Positions 10,121-21,397 are shown, counted from the first letter of the stretch. The stretch: 64,000 nt of DNA from Rhodoferax saidenbachensis (GCF_001955715.1 NZ_CP019239.1:1488001-1552000), one strand, 5' to 3'. Numbers and translations are program-made. The notes: generated from the sequence alone by a model not told the origin.

Positions 10121-10733
10121 GCTGCTGTTGGCCCAGCAAGCCGCCTTCTCCTTTGACGCGCCCGGCCTGATTGCTGGGGTGGACGAGGCTGGGCGTGGCC
10201 CGCTGGCGGGGCCGGTGGTCGCCGCGGCGGTCATCCTGGACGATTTGAACCCTATCAAGGGCCTCAACGATTCCAAGAAACTCACGGCCAGGCAAAGGGA
10301 AAAGCTGTTTGATGAAATTCGCGCCAAAGCCCTGTGCTGTTCCATCGCACAGGCCACGGTGGAGGAGATTGACGAAATCAACATCCTGCAGGCCACGCTG
10401 CTGGCCATGCGCCGTGCGGTGGAGGGGTTGCGGCTCAAGCCGGCCAAAGTGCTGGTAGATGGCAACCGCCTGCCGGTGTTGGACGTACTGGCCGAGGCCA
10501 TTGTGGGCGGGGATGCGCTGGTGCCGTCCATCTCCGCCGCCTCCATCCTTGCCAAAGTCACCCGCGACCGCTGGTGCGCTGAGCTGGACACGCAGTACCC
10601 GCAGTACGGCTTTGCCGGCCACAAGGGCTATGGCACGGCGGAGCATCTGGCTGCGCTGAAGGCACATGGCGCTTGCCCGCAACACCGCAAGACCTTTCGC
10701 CCGGTGACCGAGGTACTCGGGATGTTGGCATGA
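10092..10733 (+). CDS. rnhB: Ribonuclease HII
   Basis: A nuclease that cuts RNA in RNA-DNA hybrids and removes misincorporated ribonucleotides. The ATG at 10092 gives 213 residues and lies inside the lpxB end, a common overlap for this pair. The catalytic block [16 protein letters not shown] with acidic residues, the middle [13 protein letters not shown] and the terminal [17 protein letters not shown] are all intact. The frame stays open far upstream inside lpxB, but that part is not related to the family. Confidence 0.94.
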   Translation: MRSKKSYKVELLLAQQAAFSFDAPGLIAGVDEAGRGPLAGPVVAAAVILDDLNPIKGLNDSKKLTARQREKLFDEIRAKALCCSIAQATVEEIDEINILQATLLAMRRAVEGLRLKPAKVLVDGNRLPVLDVLAEAIVGGDALVPSISAASILAKVTRDRWCAELDTQYPQYGFAGHKGYGTAEHLAALKAHGACPQHRKTFRPVTEVLGMLA

Positions 10734-11500
10734 GCACACCCACTGCAGTCACATCGCGCGACAACCCTTTGCTCAAGGAGCTGCGCAAGACGGCCCATGA
10801 CAACACCGCCTACCGCAAGGCCGGGCGTTTCTGGATTGAAGGCGACCACTTGTGCAGCGCAGCCCTGCAGCGCGGTGTTAAGCCCGCCATCGCTGTATTT
10901 TCAGAGTCTTTTTTGCCTCTAGCCCCTGTGGCATATGCGCAAGCAGCTATCAAAAGCATAGTAATTCCGGACGCGCTGTTCCACGAACTGAGCGGTCTGG
11001 AGTCGCCCGCCAAGGTGGGTTTTGTACTGGAATTGCCAGCAAATGCGGTACTGCAGCCACTGGCAGCCAGCGTCATCCTGGACCGGGTGCAGGATGCTGG
11101 CAATGTCGGATCCATCCTGCGCAGCGCGGGCGCTTTTGGTTTTCGGCAGGTGATTGCCCTGAGCGGTACTGCGGCGTTGTGGAGCCCCAAGGTGCTGCGC
11201 GCCGGCATGGGTGCGCATTTCGGGCTGCATCTGATCGAAGGCGCCTCGCTACAAGACCTGACCGCTTTGCAAGTCCCCATTGTGGTCACCAGCTCGCACC
11301 GAGGGGAACTGATCCAGAACCTCCAGCTTCCTCAACCCTGCGCCTGGGCTATGGGCCATGAAGGGCAGGGCGTTTGTCAGGAACTGATGGACCGTGCCAG
11401 CCATTTCGCCCGCATTGGGCAGCCGGGCGGAGAAGAGTCCCTGAATGTGGCCGCCGCCGCCGCGATTTGCCTGCACGCGAGTAGTTTGGGCAAGCTTTAG
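10730..11500 (+). CDS. TrmH/SpoU-family RNA 2'-O-methyltransferase
   Basis: A 256-residue SAM-dependent enzyme that methylates a ribose 2'-OH in rRNA or tRNA; the target cannot be told from sequence. The three SPOUT motifs are present: [22 protein letters not shown], and [14 protein letters not shown], which forms the trefoil knot. An N-terminal substrate-binding domain precedes them. The ATG overlaps the rnhB stop (ATGA). Residues about 62-77 come from the dispersed in-frame repeat ([16 protein letters not shown]), in the N-terminal domain. Confidence 0.9.
   Translation: MSTPTAVTSRDNPLLKELRKTAHDNTAYRKAGRFWIEGDHLCSAALQRGVKPAIAVFSESFLPLAPVAYAQAAIKSIVIPDALFHELSGLESPAKVGFVLELPANAVLQPLAASVILDRVQDAGNVGSILRSAGAFGFRQVIALSGTAALWSPKVLRAGMGAHFGLHLIEGASLQDLTALQVPIVVTSSHRGELIQNLQLPQPCAWAMGHEGQGVCQELMDRASHFARIGQPGGEESLNVAAAAAICLHASSLGKL
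10911..10964 (+). repeat. Dispersed ~50-bp repeat inside the SpoU methyltransferase gene
   Basis: A well-conserved copy of the element: GCCTCTAGCCCCTGTGG, then GCGCAAGCAGCTATCAAAAG and CATAG. It is read in the gene frame as [16 protein letters not shown], with no stop. Confidence 0.85.
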
Positions 11501-11569
11501 GTCCGAAAAATAGCGCCCCGAAGGCAGCTATCCAAATAGCGGCGGAGCGTGGGGCACCATGTGCTCGGC

Positions 11570-11575
11570 TATAAT
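11570..11575 (+). promoter_or_regulatory. Putative -10 element of the carA promoter
   Basis: A perfect TATAAT lies in the 198-base gap before carA, 124 bases upstream of its chosen start. No good -35 hexamer is visible at 17 bases. An imperfect inverted repeat (GGGCGGCT at 11576 and AGCCGTCC ending 11602) overlaps the expected start of transcription and could be a control site; that is inference. Confidence 0.45.
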
Positions 11576-11698
11576 GGGCGGCTTTCCAGAAAACAGCCGT
11601 CCCAAGCGCCTTTTAAGCAATATCCCCTCTACAGAGCACCCGCCAAGAGCCATTCTTGAGCGCGTTTGGGCGTACCCGTAACCCATTCGGAGAAACCA

Positions 11699-12865
11699 GT
11701 GCTTTTGTCTCTCAAGGGAACCACCCCACCCGCCATCCTGGCGCTCGCAGACGGCACGGTCTATATCGGCAATTCCATCGGGGCCCCCGGCTCCACAGTC
11801 GGCGAAGTCGTGTTCAACACGTCCATGACCGGCTACCAGGAAATCCTCACGGATCCCAGCTATTGCCAGCAGATCGTCACGCTCACCTATCCCCACATCG
11901 GCAACTACGGCATCAACGCGGAAGACGTTGAATCGAACAAGGTTCACGCCGCAGGTCTGATCATCAAGGACCTGCCACTGGTGGCGTCTAACTTCCGATC
12001 CACACAGACGCTGACCGAATACTTGGTCGCCGAAGGTACGGTTGCGATTGCCAATATCGACACCCGCCAACTGACCCGTCAGTTGCGCACCCAGGGCGCG
12101 CAAAACGGCTGCATTCTGGCGCTGGCTTCCGGTGAGGCCGTGACGAAGGAAGCGATTGCCAAGGCGGTTGCGGCCGCGCAAGGCGCGCCTTCCATGTCCG
12201 GTTTGGACTTGGCCAAGGTGGTGTCGTCCAGCGAGAGCTACGCCTGGACCGAGTCCGAGTGGAAGCTTGGCTCCGGCTACGGCCAGCAAACCGCACCCAA
12301 GTTCCATGTGGTCGCCTACGACTTCGGCGTCAAGAAAAATATTCTGCGCATGTTGGCCGAGCGCGGCTGCAAGGTCACTGTGGTGCCTGCGCAAACGTCT
12401 GCTGCAGAAGTGCTGAAGCACAAGCCCAATGGCATCTTCCTGTCCAACGGTCCTGGCGATCCAGAGCCTTGTGACTATGCGATTACTGCAGTCAAAGAAC
12501 TGATCGAAACCGGTACGCCGACTTTCGGCATTTGCCTGGGCCACCAGATCATGGCGCTGGCCTCTGGCGCCAAGACCTTCAAGATGAAGTTCGGTCACCA
12601 TGGAGCCAACCATCCGGTGAAAGACCTGGATAACGGCCGCGTATCGATCACCAGCCAGAACCACGGTTTTGCGGTGGATGAAACGTCCTTGCCTGCCAAT
12701 CTGCGCGCCACACACATCAGCTTGTTTGACAACACGCTGCAGGGCCTGGAGCGCACCGACAAGCCTGCGTTCTGTTTCCAGGGCCACCCCGAAGCATCGC
12801 CCGGCCCGCATGACATCGGCTACCTGTTCGACCGTTTCATCAAGGAAATGGAAACACGCGCATGA
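11699..12865 (+). CDS. carA: Carbamoyl-phosphate synthase, small (glutaminase) subunit
   Basis: This subunit hydrolyses glutamine and channels ammonia to CarB to make carbamoyl phosphate for arginine and pyrimidines. The GTG at 11699 is preferred over an in-frame TTG at 11666 because GGAG lies seven bases upstream and the N-terminus [11 protein letters not shown] fits the family; this gives 388 residues. The N-terminal CPSase domain has [16 protein letters not shown]. The class-I amidotransferase triad is Cys279 (GICLGHQ), His363 and Glu365 (GHPEAS). It overlaps the lysE-type gene by four bases. Confidence 0.96.
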   Translation: MLLSLKGTTPPAILALADGTVYIGNSIGAPGSTVGEVVFNTSMTGYQEILTDPSYCQQIVTLTYPHIGNYGINAEDVESNKVHAAGLIIKDLPLVASNFRSTQTLTEYLVAEGTVAIANIDTRQLTRQLRTQGAQNGCILALASGEAVTKEAIAKAVAAAQGAPSMSGLDLAKVVSSSESYAWTESEWKLGSGYGQQTAPKFHVVAYDFGVKKNILRMLAERGCKVTVVPAQTSAAEVLKHKPNGIFLSNGPGDPEPCDYAITAVKELIETGTPTFGICLGHQIMALASGAKTFKMKFGHHGANHPVKDLDNGRVSITSQNHGFAVDETSLPANLRATHISLFDNTLQGLERTDKPAFCFQGHPEASPGPHDIGYLFDRFIKEMETRA

Positions 12866-13518
12866 GCTTTTACGGCGTTACCGACATCTGGACTTACGTG
12901 ATTGGCGCGTTGGGCATCATTTTGTTGCCCGGCCCCAACTCGTTGTTCGTACTGTCGGTCGCCACGGCGCGCGGTGTGAAGGCCGGGTACCAGGGCGCCT
13001 TGGGCGTGTTTGTGGGTGACACCATTTTGCTCATTTGCACAGCTTTGGGCGCTGCCGGATTGCTGCGCAGCAACCCGGCGTTGTTTATGGTGGTGAAGTA
13101 TGCCGGTGCGGCTTACCTCACTTGGGTTGGCCTCCATCTGGTGTGGTCTGCGATCCAGAAGTGGCGCAGTACCGAAGCCCCCGTGGCGGCAGTGGCCGAG
13201 ACGCCCGCCCATCTGGCGCACCCGTTCAAGCGCGCGCTGGTGATCAGCCTGTTGAACCCGAAGGCGATTTTGTTTTTGCTGTCGTTCTTTGTGCAGTTCA
13301 TTGATCCGACGTACGAGACACCGGCCGTGCCGTTTCTGATTTTGAGCGCCATCGTGATGGCCTTCAGCGCGCTGTATTTGTCGGCGCTGATATTTGCCGG
13401 CGCGCGCCTCGCGCAGGCCTTTAGCCAGCGCAAGCGTTTGTCGGCCAGCCTGTCCAGCAGCGTGGGCGCGTTGTTTATGTGGTTCGGCGCCAAGTTGGCG
13501 ACCGCAAGCCTGAATTGA
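12862..13518 (+). CDS. LysE/RhtB-family amino acid exporter
   Basis: A 218-residue inner-membrane exporter with about six predicted helices. The family start is visible: a first helix followed by [18 protein letters not shown] and then GVFVGD. Members export basic or neutral amino acids; the substrate is not known here. It lies between carA and carB with ATGA overlap to carA and 25 bases before carB, so it is probably co-transcribed. This insertion into the car operon is seen in related genomes and might hint at arginine-family export. Confidence 0.88.
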   Translation: MSFYGVTDIWTYVIGALGIILLPGPNSLFVLSVATARGVKAGYQGALGVFVGDTILLICTALGAAGLLRSNPALFMVVKYAGAAYLTWVGLHLVWSAIQKWRSTEAPVAAVAETPAHLAHPFKRALVISLLNPKAILFLLSFFVQFIDPTYETPAVPFLILSAIVMAFSALYLSALIFAGARLAQAFSQRKRLSASLSSSVGALFMWFGAKLATASLN

Positions 13519-13543
13519 GATTAAGAAGAGTAGAGAAGTAGAA

Positions 13544-16500
13544 ATGCCAAAACGTACCGATATAAAAAGCATACTGATCATTGGCGCCGGCCCCATCATC
13601 ATTGGCCAGGCCTGCGAGTTCGACTACTCCGGCGTGCAGGCCTGCAAGGCGCTGCGCGAAGAGGGCTACAAGGTCATTCTGATCAACAGCAACCCCGCGA
13701 CCATCATGACTGACCCCGCCACGGCGGACGTCACCTACATCGAACCCATCACCTGGCAGACGGTGGAGAAGATCATCGCCAAGGAACGCCCCGATGCGAT
13801 CCTGCCGACCATGGGTGGCCAGACCGCGCTGAACTGCGCGCTGGACCTGTGGCACAACGGCGTGCTGGACAAATACAAGGTGGAGCTGATTGGCGCCACG
13901 CCCGAAGCCATCGACAAGGCCGAAGACCGTTTGAAGTTCAAGGACGCGATGACCAAGATCGGTCTGGGCTCCGCGCGCTCGGGCATTGCGCACAGCATGG
14001 AAGAAGCCTGGGGCGTGCAAAAGACGCTGGGCTTCCCTACGGTCATTCGCCCCAGCTTCACGCTGGGCGGTACCGGTGGCGGCATTGCCTACAACGCAGA
14101 AGAATTCGAGACTATCTGCAAGCGCGGCCTGGAAGCCTCGCCCACCAACGAGCTGCTGATTGAAGAGTCGCTGCTCGGCTGGAAAGAGTATGAGATGGAA
14201 GTGGTACGCGACAAGGCGGACAACTGCATCATCGTTTGCTCCATTGAAAATCTGGACCCGATGGGCGTGCACACCGGTGACTCGATCACCGTGGCCCCGG
14301 CGCAGACGCTGACCGACAAGGAATACCAGATCTTGCGTAACGCGTCTCTGGCGGTGCTGCGCGAAATCGGCGTGGATACCGGGGGCTCCAACGTGCAATT
14401 CTCGATCAACCCGGTCGATGGCCGAATGGTGGTCATCGAGATGAATCCCCGCGTGTCGCGTTCTTCCGCGCTGGCTTCCAAGGCGACTGGTTTTCCGATT
14501 GCCAAAGTCGCGGCCAAGCTGGCGGTTGGCTTCACGCTGGACGAGTTGCGCAACGACATCACTGGTGGCGCGACGCCGGCTTCGTTCGAGCCCAGCATCG
14601 ACTACGTGGTCACCAAGATCCCGCGTTTCGCATTCGAGAAATTCCCAGCAGCCGATAGCCGCCTGACCACACAGATGAAGTCTGTGGGCGAGGTGATGGC
14701 CATGGGCCGTACCTTCCAGGAATCGTTCCAGAAAGCCCTGCGCGGCCTCGAAGTCGGCGTGGACGGTATGAACGAGAAAACGCAGGACCGCGAAGTTCTC
14801 GAAAAAGAACTGGGCGAGCCCGGCCCCGAGCGCATTTGGTATGTGGGCGACGCCTTTGCGCAAGGCATGAGCGTGGATGAAGTGTTCGCGCTGACCAAGA
14901 TCGACCCGTGGTTTCTCGTGCAGATCGAACAGATCGTCAAGCTGGAACTGGAAATCGAAAACCTGCCGCAGCCTGCGACTGGCAGCGCGCTGGACAACAT
15001 CGACGCGGCCACTCTGCGCGCCCTGAAGCAAAAGGGTTTCTCGGACCGCCGCCTGGCCAAGCAATTCAAAACCACCGACACCGCCGTGCGCAACAAGCGC
15101 CGTGCCCTTGGTGTGCGCCCGGTCTACAAGCGTGTGGACACTTGCGCTGCAGAGTTCGCCACCAACACCGCGTACCTGTATTCGACCTACGAAGCCGAAG
15201 GCTCCGAGTGCGAAGCGGCGCCTACCAACAAGAAAAAGATCATGGTGCTGGGCGGTGGCCCGAACCGCATCGGCCAGGGCATTGAGTTCGATTACTGCTG
15301 CGTGCACGCCGCATTGGCGATGCGCGAAGACGGCTACGAGACCATCATGGTCAACTGCAACCCGGAGACCGTCTCTACCGACTACGACACCTCGGATCGC
15401 CTGTACTTCGAGCCGCTGACGCTGGAAGACGTGCTCGAAATCGTTGACAAGGAAAAACCGGTCGGCGTGATCGTGCAATACGGCGGCCAGACGCCTTTGA
15501 AGCTTGCGCTGGATCTCGAAGCGAATGGCGTGCCCATCATCGGCACATCGCCCGACATGATTGACGCCGCCGAAGACCGCGAGCGTTTCCAGAAACTGCT
15601 GCACGAACTGAAGCTTCGCCAACCACCGAACGCGACAGCGCGTACTGAACCTGAAGCGCTGGAAAAAGCGGCTGCCCTAGGCTATCCGCTGGTGGTGCGC
15701 CCCAGCTATGTGCTGGGCGGCCGTGCGATGGAAATCGTCCACGAGCAGCGCGACCTGGAGCGCTACATGCGCGAAGCGGTCAAGGTGAGCCACGATTCGC
15801 CGGTGCTCTTGGACCGCTTTCTGAACGACGCGATTGAGTGCGATGTCGATTGCATCCGCGACTCCGCGGGCGTGACCTTTATCGGTGGCGTGATGGAGCA
15901 CATCGAACAAGCGGGCGTGCACAGCGGAGATTCCGCTTGCTCACTGCCGCCCTACAGCCTGAGCGCTGCGACGGTTACCGAAATCAAACGCCAGACCTCG
16001 GCGATGGCGCAAGCTCTGAACGTGGTCGGCTTGATGAACGTGCAGTTCGCGATCCAGACCGTGGATGGTCAGGACGTGATCTATGTATTAGAAGTGAACC
16101 CGCGCGCAAGCCGCACCGTGCCGTTTGTCTCCAAAGCTACTGGCATCCAGCTGGCCAAGGTCGCAGCGCGCTGCATGGCCGGCCAGACGCTGGCCAGCCA
16201 GGGTATTGGCAAGGAAGTCACTCCGCCGTACTTCAGCGTCAAGGAAGCCGTGTTCCCGTTTGTCAAGTTCCCGGGCGTGGACACCATCCTCGGCCCCGAG
16301 ATGAAGTCCACCGGCGAAGTGATGGGCGTGGGTAAGACTTTCGGCGAAGCTTTTGTGAAATCGCAACTGGGCGCAGGCGCCAAGCTGCCGCGTTCGGGCA
16401 AGGCGTTTATCTCGGTCAAGCAAAGTGACAAGCCGCGTGCCGTAGAAGTGGCCCGCAAGCTCGCAGCGCAGGGCTTTGAACTGGTGGCCACCAAGGGCAC

Positions 16501-16798
16501 GGCAGCCGCCATCAGCGCGGCGGGTGTGTCCTGCGCCGTGGTCAACAAGGTCACGGAAGGGCGCCCGCACATCGTGGACATGATCAAGAACGAGGAAATC
16601 GCCATGGTGGTCAACACCGTGGAAGAGCGCCGCAACGCGATTGCCGACTCGCGCCAGATCCGCACGTCGGCCCTGTTGGCCCGTGTCACCACCTACACCA
16701 CCATTGCCGGTGCGGAGGCTGCGGTCGAGGGCATGAAGTACCTGGACCACCTCGATGTGATCTCGGTGCAGGAGATGCATGCCCAATTGCACGCTTAA
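13544..16798 (+). CDS. carB: Carbamoyl-phosphate synthase, large subunit
   Basis: A 1084-residue two-fold repeated ATP-grasp enzyme. The first half makes carboxyphosphate and carbamate and the second half phosphorylates carbamate. Both halves show the paired motif set, for example [17 protein letters not shown] at the start and [17 protein letters not shown] in the second half. The C-terminal MGS-like allosteric domain begins near [20 protein letters not shown]. Length equals the family norm. A perfect seven-base GC hairpin (16806-16825) follows the stop. Confidence 0.97.
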   Translation: MPKRTDIKSILIIGAGPIIIGQACEFDYSGVQACKALREEGYKVILINSNPATIMTDPATADVTYIEPITWQTVEKIIAKERPDAILPTMGGQTALNCALDLWHNGVLDKYKVELIGATPEAIDKAEDRLKFKDAMTKIGLGSARSGIAHSMEEAWGVQKTLGFPTVIRPSFTLGGTGGGIAYNAEEFETICKRGLEASPTNELLIEESLLGWKEYEMEVVRDKADNCIIVCSIENLDPMGVHTGDSITVAPAQTLTDKEYQILRNASLAVLREIGVDTGGSNVQFSINPVDGRMVVIEMNPRVSRSSALASKATGFPIAKVAAKLAVGFTLDELRNDITGGATPASFEPSIDYVVTKIPRFAFEKFPAADSRLTTQMKSVGEVMAMGRTFQESFQKALRGLEVGVDGMNEKTQDREVLEKELGEPGPERIWYVGDAFAQGMSVDEVFALTKIDPWFLVQIEQIVKLELEIENLPQPATGSALDNIDAATLRALKQKGFSDRRLAKQFKTTDTAVRNKRRALGVRPVYKRVDTCAAEFATNTAYLYSTYEAEGSECEAAPTNKKKIMVLGGGPNRIGQGIEFDYCCVHAALAMREDGYETIMVNCNPETVSTDYDTSDRLYFEPLTLEDVLEIVDKEKPVGVIVQYGGQTPLKLALDLEANGVPIIGTSPDMIDAAEDRERFQKLLHELKLRQPPNATARTEPEALEKAAALGYPLVVRPSYVLGGRAMEIVHEQRDLERYMREAVKVSHDSPVLLDRFLNDAIECDVDCIRDSAGVTFIGGVMEHIEQAGVHSGDSACSLPPYSLSAATVTEIKRQTSAMAQALNVVGLMNVQFAIQTVDGQDVIYVLEVNPRASRTVPFVSKATGIQLAKVAARCMAGQTLASQGIGKEVTPPYFSVKEAVFPFVKFPGVDTILGPEMKSTGEVMGVGKTFGEAFVKSQLGAGAKLPRSGKAFISVKQSDKPRAVEVARKLAAQGFELVATKGTAAAISAAGVSCAVVNKVTEGRPHIVDMIKNEEIAMVVNTVEERRNAIADSRQIRTSALLARVTTYTTIAGAEAAVEGMKYLDHLDVISVQEMHAQLHA

Positions 16799-16805
16799 GT
16801 GACGC

Positions 16806-16890
16806 GCCCGGCTTTACCGCCGGGCCGCCCCGAGGGAAACGAAGCTCTTTGGAGGCAATGCAGCACACGAAGTAACAAGCGTGGGGCTCC
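16806..16890 (-). repeat. GC-rich intergenic repeat, copy A (between carB and greA)
   Basis: A reverse-orientation copy of a GC-rich element: CGCCGGGCCGCCCCGAG, then an ACGAAG..CTTTGGAGGCA region and GCGTGGGGCT. It begins with a perfect stem, GCCCGGC-TTTACC-GCCGGGC, right after the carB stop; that stem could end transcription but has no T-run. Compare the copies at 19079, 47045 and 51392. Confidence 0.65.
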
Positions 16891-16990
16891 GAGAACCTTG
16901 GCATAATCTGCTTTTACTGCTTGGACAGTGCCGCGCGCAAGCGCCGCACTGTCCTTGTACTTTGAGGCCCGACAAAACACTATTGAGACC

Positions 16991-17467
16991 ATGGCAACCT
17001 TTCCCATCACCAAACGCGGCGCAGAACTGCTCAAGGCCGAGCTGCACAAACTCAAGACCGTGGAGCGCCCCGGAGTGATCCAGGCGATTTCTGAAGCACG
17101 TGCACAGGGCGATCTGAGTGAAAACGCCGACTACGACGCGGCCAAAGAGCGCCAGGGCTTTATCGAAGGCCGCATCCAGGAAATTGAAGGCAAGATGTCC
17201 ATCGCCCAGGTGATCGACCCCTCCGGCATTCAGGCCGATGGCCGTGTGGTGTTTGGTGCCACGGTAGAGCTGGAAGAGGAAGAGTCGGGCGACCGTGTGA
17301 AATACCAGATCGTCGGCGAAGACGAAGCCGATCTCAAGCACGGCCTCATCAACATCAGCTCTCCGATTGCCCGTGCCCTGATCGGCAAGGAGCAGGGCGA
17401 CACCGCCGTGGTGCTGGCCCCCGGCGGCGAGAAAGTCTACGAAGTCGTCGCGGTTCACTACATCTGA
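16991..17467 (+). CDS. greA: Transcription elongation factor GreA
   Basis: A 158-residue factor that rescues backtracked RNA polymerase by stimulating transcript cleavage. The N-terminal coiled coil carries the acidic tip ([20 protein letters not shown]). The C-terminal FKBP-like domain ends [17 protein letters not shown]. The ATG at 16991 gives [14 protein letters not shown], the standard start; an upstream in-frame ATG-like extension is not conserved. The stop shares a base with the next gene (TGATG). Confidence 0.96.
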   Translation: MATFPITKRGAELLKAELHKLKTVERPGVIQAISEARAQGDLSENADYDAAKERQGFIEGRIQEIEGKMSIAQVIDPSGIQADGRVVFGATVELEEEESGDRVKYQIVGEDEADLKHGLINISSPIARALIGKEQGDTAVVLAPGGEKVYEVVAVHYI

Positions 17468-17889
17468 TGCGTACGCTACCGCTGTGGCTGGCAGCCGCCT
17501 GGGCGGGCAGCCTGACCACGCTGGGTTTCTTGGTGGTGCCCATGCTGTTTGTGCATTTGCCCACACCGGCTATCGCAGGCGGCATGGCGGCGAAACTCTT
17601 CAGCCTGCAAACCGGCGTTTCCACGGCATGTGCCTTGGGTCTGCTGCTGGTTTTTAGGTCAAATAGGCCTCTAGCCCCCGTGGATACTGCGCGAGCAGCT
17701 ACACTTTTTGTAGTGGCTGGGGCCTTGTTGGCGCTCTTGGTGGAGTTTGGTGTGTCGCCCCACATCGTGGCGCGTGACAACCTGGCCCTGTGGCACCGGG
17801 TAGGCAGTGCCATGTATGTACTGCAGTGGGTGTGCGCGCTGGTGGTTTTTGGAAAACTCGCTGCAGCGCGCAGTGCGACGTCGACTTAA
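17467..17889 (+). CDS. DUF4149-type membrane protein
   Basis: A 140-residue protein with about four hydrophobic helices and no recognised catalytic motif; it resembles the DUF4149 group often found after greA in Comamonadaceae. Function is unknown. Residues about 67-82 (PLAPVDTARAATLFVV) come from the dispersed in-frame repeat and form the loop and beginning of a helix. It is translationally coupled to greA and converges on yhbY with a four-base overlap. Confidence 0.75.
   Translation: MRTLPLWLAAAWAGSLTTLGFLVVPMLFVHLPTPAIAGGMAAKLFSLQTGVSTACALGLLLVFRSNRPLAPVDTARAATLFVVAGALLALLVEFGVSPHIVARDNLALWHRVGSAMYVLQWVCALVVFGKLAAARSATST
17665..17714 (+). repeat. Dispersed ~50-bp repeat inside the DUF4149 gene
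   Basis: A copy reading GCCTCTAGCCCCCGTGGATA, then CTGCGCGAGCAGCTACA and CTTTTTGTAG. It is read in frame as PLAPVDTARAATLFVV. The end shows the short inverted CTAC..GTAG pair that varies between copies. Confidence 0.85.
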
Positions 17890-18362
17890 GTCTGGCTGCG
17901 TTTCTTGACGCTGACCGGTGGCTTCGGTTTGGCCCGCTTGACGTTCCCACCCGGCGTGAGGCGCTGGTTGCCCAACACACGCAGGGTTTTGACTTCGGGG
18001 CGTTGACCGGCGCGTTTGCTGTACTTCAACACCTTGAAGTCGCGCGGGCCGGGCATGCGGTTTTCGTCGACTGTTTTTTCCTTTTCCACCTTGGGGCGCC
18101 ACAACACCAGCAGTTTGCCAATGTGCTGAATGGGGGCCGCGTTCAGGTCGTTGGCCAGGGTCTGGAACATTTCTTCCCGGGCGACACGGTCATCGGAGAA
18201 GACGCGTACCTTGATCAGGCCATGGGCGTTGAGGGCTGCGTCGATCTCGTTTTTGACGTTGGCAGTGAGGCCATCGCCACCCACCATGACGACGGGGTCC
18301 AGGTGGTGGGCGTCAGCGCGATGGTCTTTGCGCTGGGCGGGAGTCAGTTGAATTAAGGGCAT
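17886..18362 (-). CDS. yhbY: YhbY/CRS1-type RNA-binding protein
   Basis: A 158-residue protein with the CRM fold (residues about 1-95), linked to pre-50S ribosome assembly. Family features are [20 protein letters not shown], the GGDGLT loop and the [12 protein letters not shown] segment. The C-terminal 60 residues are a basic tail rich in K, R and P, longer than in E. coli YhbY, and probably add RNA binding. It runs divergently from rlmE, another ribosome-maturation gene 60 bases away. Confidence 0.9.
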   Translation of the reverse strand: MPLIQLTPAQRKDHRADAHHLDPVVMVGGDGLTANVKNEIDAALNAHGLIKVRVFSDDRVAREEMFQTLANDLNAAPIQHIGKLLVLWRPKVEKEKTVDENRMPGPRDFKVLKYSKRAGQRPEVKTLRVLGNQRLTPGGNVKRAKPKPPVSVKKRSQT

Positions 18363-18421
18363 ATGGGTATTATCCCTGCAACGGTAACGGGGTGGTAGAG
18401 CTGCCCCCTCAGAAAGTAGTC

Positions 18422-19078
18422 ATGTCTTCCATCAAGAAAAGCGGCACCAAGGTCAACAAGGCTTGGCTGCACGACCACATCAACGACCCTTACGTCAAAT
18501 TGGCGGGCAGGGAAGGCTACCGCGCACGGGCGGCCTACAAACTCAAGGAAATTGACGAAACCCTGCACCTGATCAAACCCGGTCAGCTGGTGGTGGACTT
18601 GGGTTGCACCCCCGGCGCCTGGAGCCAGTACCTGCGCCGGCGCATGTCGCCCAACGGTGCCGCAGTGGGCGAAATGAACGGCACCATCATTGGGCTGGAC
18701 CTGTTGCCCATGGACCCTATCGAGGGCGTGACCTTCATCCAGGGTGACTTTCGGGAGGCGGAGGTTCTGACCCAGCTCGAAGCCGCTTTGGCCGGCCGGC
18801 AGGCCGATGTGGTGGTGTCGGACATGGCACCCAACCTCTCTGGCATATCGTCCGCCGATGCGGCCCGTATCGAGTATTTGGTGGAACTGGCCATTGAATT
18901 TGCCCAAAACCACATGAAACCCCAGGGCGCGCTGGTGGCCAAGGTGTTCCATGGCGGCAGTTACAACGACGTGGTGAAACGCTTCAAGGAGGCGTTTCAA
19001 ACGGTTAAGCCGCTCAAACCCAAGGCGTCGCGTGACCGCTCCTCTGAGACATTTTTGGTGGGTCTTGGCTTGCGATAG
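18422..19078 (+). CDS. rlmE: 23S rRNA (uridine2552-2'-O)-methyltransferase
   Basis: The FtsJ/RrmJ enzyme that methylates U2552 in the ribosomal A-site loop. The ATG at 18422 gives 218 residues beginning [16 protein letters not shown]. The SAM site is [15 protein letters not shown] and the catalytic K-D-K-E elements are visible: [29 protein letters not shown]. The order rlmE-ftsH is as in E. coli, but here a repeat-rich gap of about 290 bases separates the two. Confidence 0.95.
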   Translation: MSSIKKSGTKVNKAWLHDHINDPYVKLAGREGYRARAAYKLKEIDETLHLIKPGQLVVDLGCTPGAWSQYLRRRMSPNGAAVGEMNGTIIGLDLLPMDPIEGVTFIQGDFREAEVLTQLEAALAGRQADVVVSDMAPNLSGISSADAARIEYLVELAIEFAQNHMKPQGALVAKVFHGGSYNDVVKRFKEAFQTVKPLKPKASRDRSSETFLVGLGLR

Positions 19079-19220
19079 CCCCCACGCTCCGCCCATGCAC
19101 GGCCCTTCGGCCGTGCCGGGCGTATTGCCACAATGTGAGCGCATCTGCGACAGCAGATGCGTGAGCGGGTCGCTGCCCCCCGAGGGGGCTAACCCGCCTT
19201 GGGGCGGCCCAGCGGCGGCT
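19079..19220 (+). repeat. GC-rich intergenic repeat, copy C, with two internal hairpins
   Basis: It starts directly at the rlmE stop with CCCCCACGCTCC and ends CCCCCCGAGGGGGCTAACCC, then CTTGGGGCGGCCCAGCGG. Between these halves are two perfect hairpins not present in the other copies: GCACGGCC-CTTC-GGCCGTGC (19097-19116) and GCATCTGC-GACA-GCAGATGC (19141-19160). Such hairpins without a T-run could stabilise the rlmE mRNA end or separate it from ftsH. Confidence 0.75.
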
Positions 19221-19305
19221 TGCCCGCTCTGGACAGGCCTGCTGCGCGTCGGCTTAAACCTTGTAGTTTCTGTGGATGAAAGCCCTAAAAAGCGCCTCCC
19301 TGTGT

Positions 19306-19333
19306 CTTGAAACGCCTAAAATGGGGCCCAAGT
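19306..19333 (+). promoter_or_regulatory. Putative sigma-32 (heat-shock) promoter of ftsH
   Basis: CTTGAAA (19306-19312) equals the sigma-32 -35 consensus. After 13 bases comes GCCCAAGT (19326-19333), resembling the -10 consensus CCCCATnT. It lies 40 bases before the ftsH start. ftsH is a known heat-shock gene in other proteobacteria, so placement fits; promoter activity is inferred. Confidence 0.6.
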
Positions 19334-19372
19334 ACGCATCGCATGTCTTAGTGCGTCCTCTTGGAGCTTCGC

Positions 19373-21301
19373 TTGAATAATCAGTGGTTTTCGAAAATTG
19401 CAGTGTGGTTGGTGATTGCCTTGGTGCTTTTCACCGTGTTCAAGCAATTCGATTCGCGCAGCGCGGGCAGCACGGGCTTGGTCGGCTATTCCGATTTCCT
19501 GGAGCAGGTGCGCAGCAAGCAGATCAAGAGCGCCATCATCCAGGAAGGCCAGGGCGGCACCGAGATTCTGGCCGTTACCACCGATGACCGCAAAGTCCGC
19601 ACCACCGCCACTTACCTGGACCGTGGTCTGGTCGGCGACCTGATAGCCAACAACGTCAAGTTCGACGTCAAACCCCGCGAAGAAGGCTCCTTGCTCATGA
19701 CCTTGCTGGTCAGCTGGGGCCCCATGCTGCTGTTGATCGGCGTGTGGGTGTACTTCATGCGCCAGATGCAGGGCGGCGGCAAGGGCGGCGCGTTCAGCTT
19801 TGGCAAGAGTAAGGCCCGTTTGCTCGACGAAAACACCAACACCGTGACCTTTGCCGACGTGGCCGGTTGCGACGAGGCCAAGGAAGAAGTCAAGGAAGTC
19901 GTGGACTTCCTGAAAGACCCCTCCAAGTTCCAGAAACTCGGCGGCCGTATTCCGCGTGGTTTGTTGCTGGTCGGCCCTCCTGGTACGGGTAAAACACTGC
20001 TGGCCAAGTCCATTGCGGGCGAAGCCAAGGTACCTTTCTTCAGCATCTCGGGTTCTGATTTCGTGGAAATGTTTGTCGGCGTGGGTGCATCCCGCGTGCG
20101 CGACATGTTCGAAAACGCCAAGAAAAACGCCCCTTGCATCATCTTCATCGATGAAATCGACGCCGTCGGTCGCCAGCGTGGCGCTGGTTTGGGCGGTGGC
20201 AATGACGAACGCGAACAGACCCTGAACCAGATGCTGGTCGAGATGGACGGTTTTGAGACCAACGTCGGTGTGATCGTGGTGGCTGCCACCAACCGCCCTG
20301 ACATTCTGGATGCTGCACTGCTGCGCCCAGGTCGTTTTGACCGCCAGGTCTATGTCACCCTGCCCGATATTCGCGGTCGCGAGCAGATCCTTAACGTGCA
20401 CATGCGCAAGGTCCCTTTGGGCCAGGACGTCAAGCCCAGCATCATCGCCCGCGGTACACCCGGCATGAGCGGTGCTGACTTGGCCAATCTGTGCAACGAA
20501 GCCGCCCTGATGGCCGCACGCCGCAATGCGCGCGTGGTCGAAATGCAGGATTTCGAGAAGGCCAAAGACAAGATTTACATGGGCCCCGAGCGTGTCTCCA
20601 TGGTGATGACCGACGAGGAAAAGCGGGCTACCGCCTACCACGAGTCGGGCCATGCCGTGGTGGCAGAGTCGCTGCCCAATACCGACCCGGTGCACAAGGT
20701 CACCATCATGCCGCGTGGCCGGGCTTTGGGCCTGACATGGCAGTTGCCTGAGCGTGACCGCCTGAGCCGCTACCGCGACCAGATGCTGGCCGAGATCAGC
20801 ATCCTGTTCGGTGGCCGTATTGCCGAAGACTTTTTCGTCAAGAAAATCTCCACCGGCGCATCGAACGACTACGAGCGTGCCACCAAGATCGCCCGCGACA
20901 TGGTCACACGCTACGGCATGAGTGAATTGCTGGGCCCCATGGTCTACGCCGAGAATGAAGGCGAAGTGTTCTTGGGCCGCAGCGTGACCCAGACCACCAA
21001 TATCTCCGAAGCCACCATGCTCAAGGTGGACCAGGAAATCCGCCGCATCCTGGACGAGCAATACGCTGTGGCCGAGAAAATTCTGCGTGAACAGGCCAGC
21101 AAGGTCGAGATGATGACCAAGGCGCTGATGGATTGGGAAACCATTGACCGTGACCAAGTGCTGGACATCATGGCCGGCAAAGAGCCACGTCCGTCCAAGG
21201 ACTGGACGCCGCGTGCGCCCTACCCGGGTAGCAGCGGTGATGGCGGTGGTGGCGCGGATGCGGCACCCGCCGCTACCGACCCCGCACCGACTGCAGTCTA
21301 A
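19373..21301 (+). CDS. ftsH: ATP-dependent zinc metalloprotease FtsH
   Basis: A membrane-anchored AAA+ protease that degrades LpxC, sigma-32 and misassembled membrane proteins. The start is taken as TTG at 19373 ([12 protein letters not shown]), with GGAG seven bases upstream; an in-frame TTG at 19361 overlaps that ribosome-binding site. This gives 642 residues: two transmembrane helices, Walker A GPPGTGKT at 201-208, Walker B IIFIDEID, and the protease zinc site HESGH at 423-427. A rho-independent terminator follows at 21345. Confidence 0.96.
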   Translation: MNNQWFSKIAVWLVIALVLFTVFKQFDSRSAGSTGLVGYSDFLEQVRSKQIKSAIIQEGQGGTEILAVTTDDRKVRTTATYLDRGLVGDLIANNVKFDVKPREEGSLLMTLLVSWGPMLLLIGVWVYFMRQMQGGGKGGAFSFGKSKARLLDENTNTVTFADVAGCDEAKEEVKEVVDFLKDPSKFQKLGGRIPRGLLLVGPPGTGKTLLAKSIAGEAKVPFFSISGSDFVEMFVGVGASRVRDMFENAKKNAPCIIFIDEIDAVGRQRGAGLGGGNDEREQTLNQMLVEMDGFETNVGVIVVAATNRPDILDAALLRPGRFDRQVYVTLPDIRGREQILNVHMRKVPLGQDVKPSIIARGTPGMSGADLANLCNEAALMAARRNARVVEMQDFEKAKDKIYMGPERVSMVMTDEEKRATAYHESGHAVVAESLPNTDPVHKVTIMPRGRALGLTWQLPERDRLSRYRDQMLAEISILFGGRIAEDFFVKKISTGASNDYERATKIARDMVTRYGMSELLGPMVYAENEGEVFLGRSVTQTTNISEATMLKVDQEIRRILDEQYAVAEKILREQASKVEMMTKALMDWETIDRDQVLDIMAGKEPRPSKDWTPRAPYPGSSGDGGGGADAAPAATDPAPTAV

Positions 21302-21344
21302 GTAGTCTCAAAACAGGTCGCACAGTGATGTGCGGCCCACCCAA

Positions 21345-21366
21345 GGGGCCCTCCGGCCCCTTTTTT
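21345..21366 (+). terminator. Rho-independent terminator after ftsH
   Basis: A GGGGCC-CTCC-GGCCCC stem-loop is followed by six T residues. It separates ftsH from folP, whose start is 32 bases further on, so folP needs its own promoter or read-through. Confidence 0.85.
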
Positions 21367-21397
21367 CTTGCTCACTCCAAGCGTTACAGTAGCTCCC

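Noticed and set aside
11576..11602. Stem-loop as a carA attenuator
   Set aside because: The arms straddle the expected transcription start, so a full RNA hairpin would not form; at most it is a DNA inverted repeat.
11528..12811. 427-codon antisense frame over carA
   Set aside because: Shadow of carA, with no start signal or domain.
13475..15622. 715-codon open frame antisense to carB
   Set aside because: It is a codon-bias shadow of carB with no recognisable domain; the plus-strand frame is a full-length CarB.
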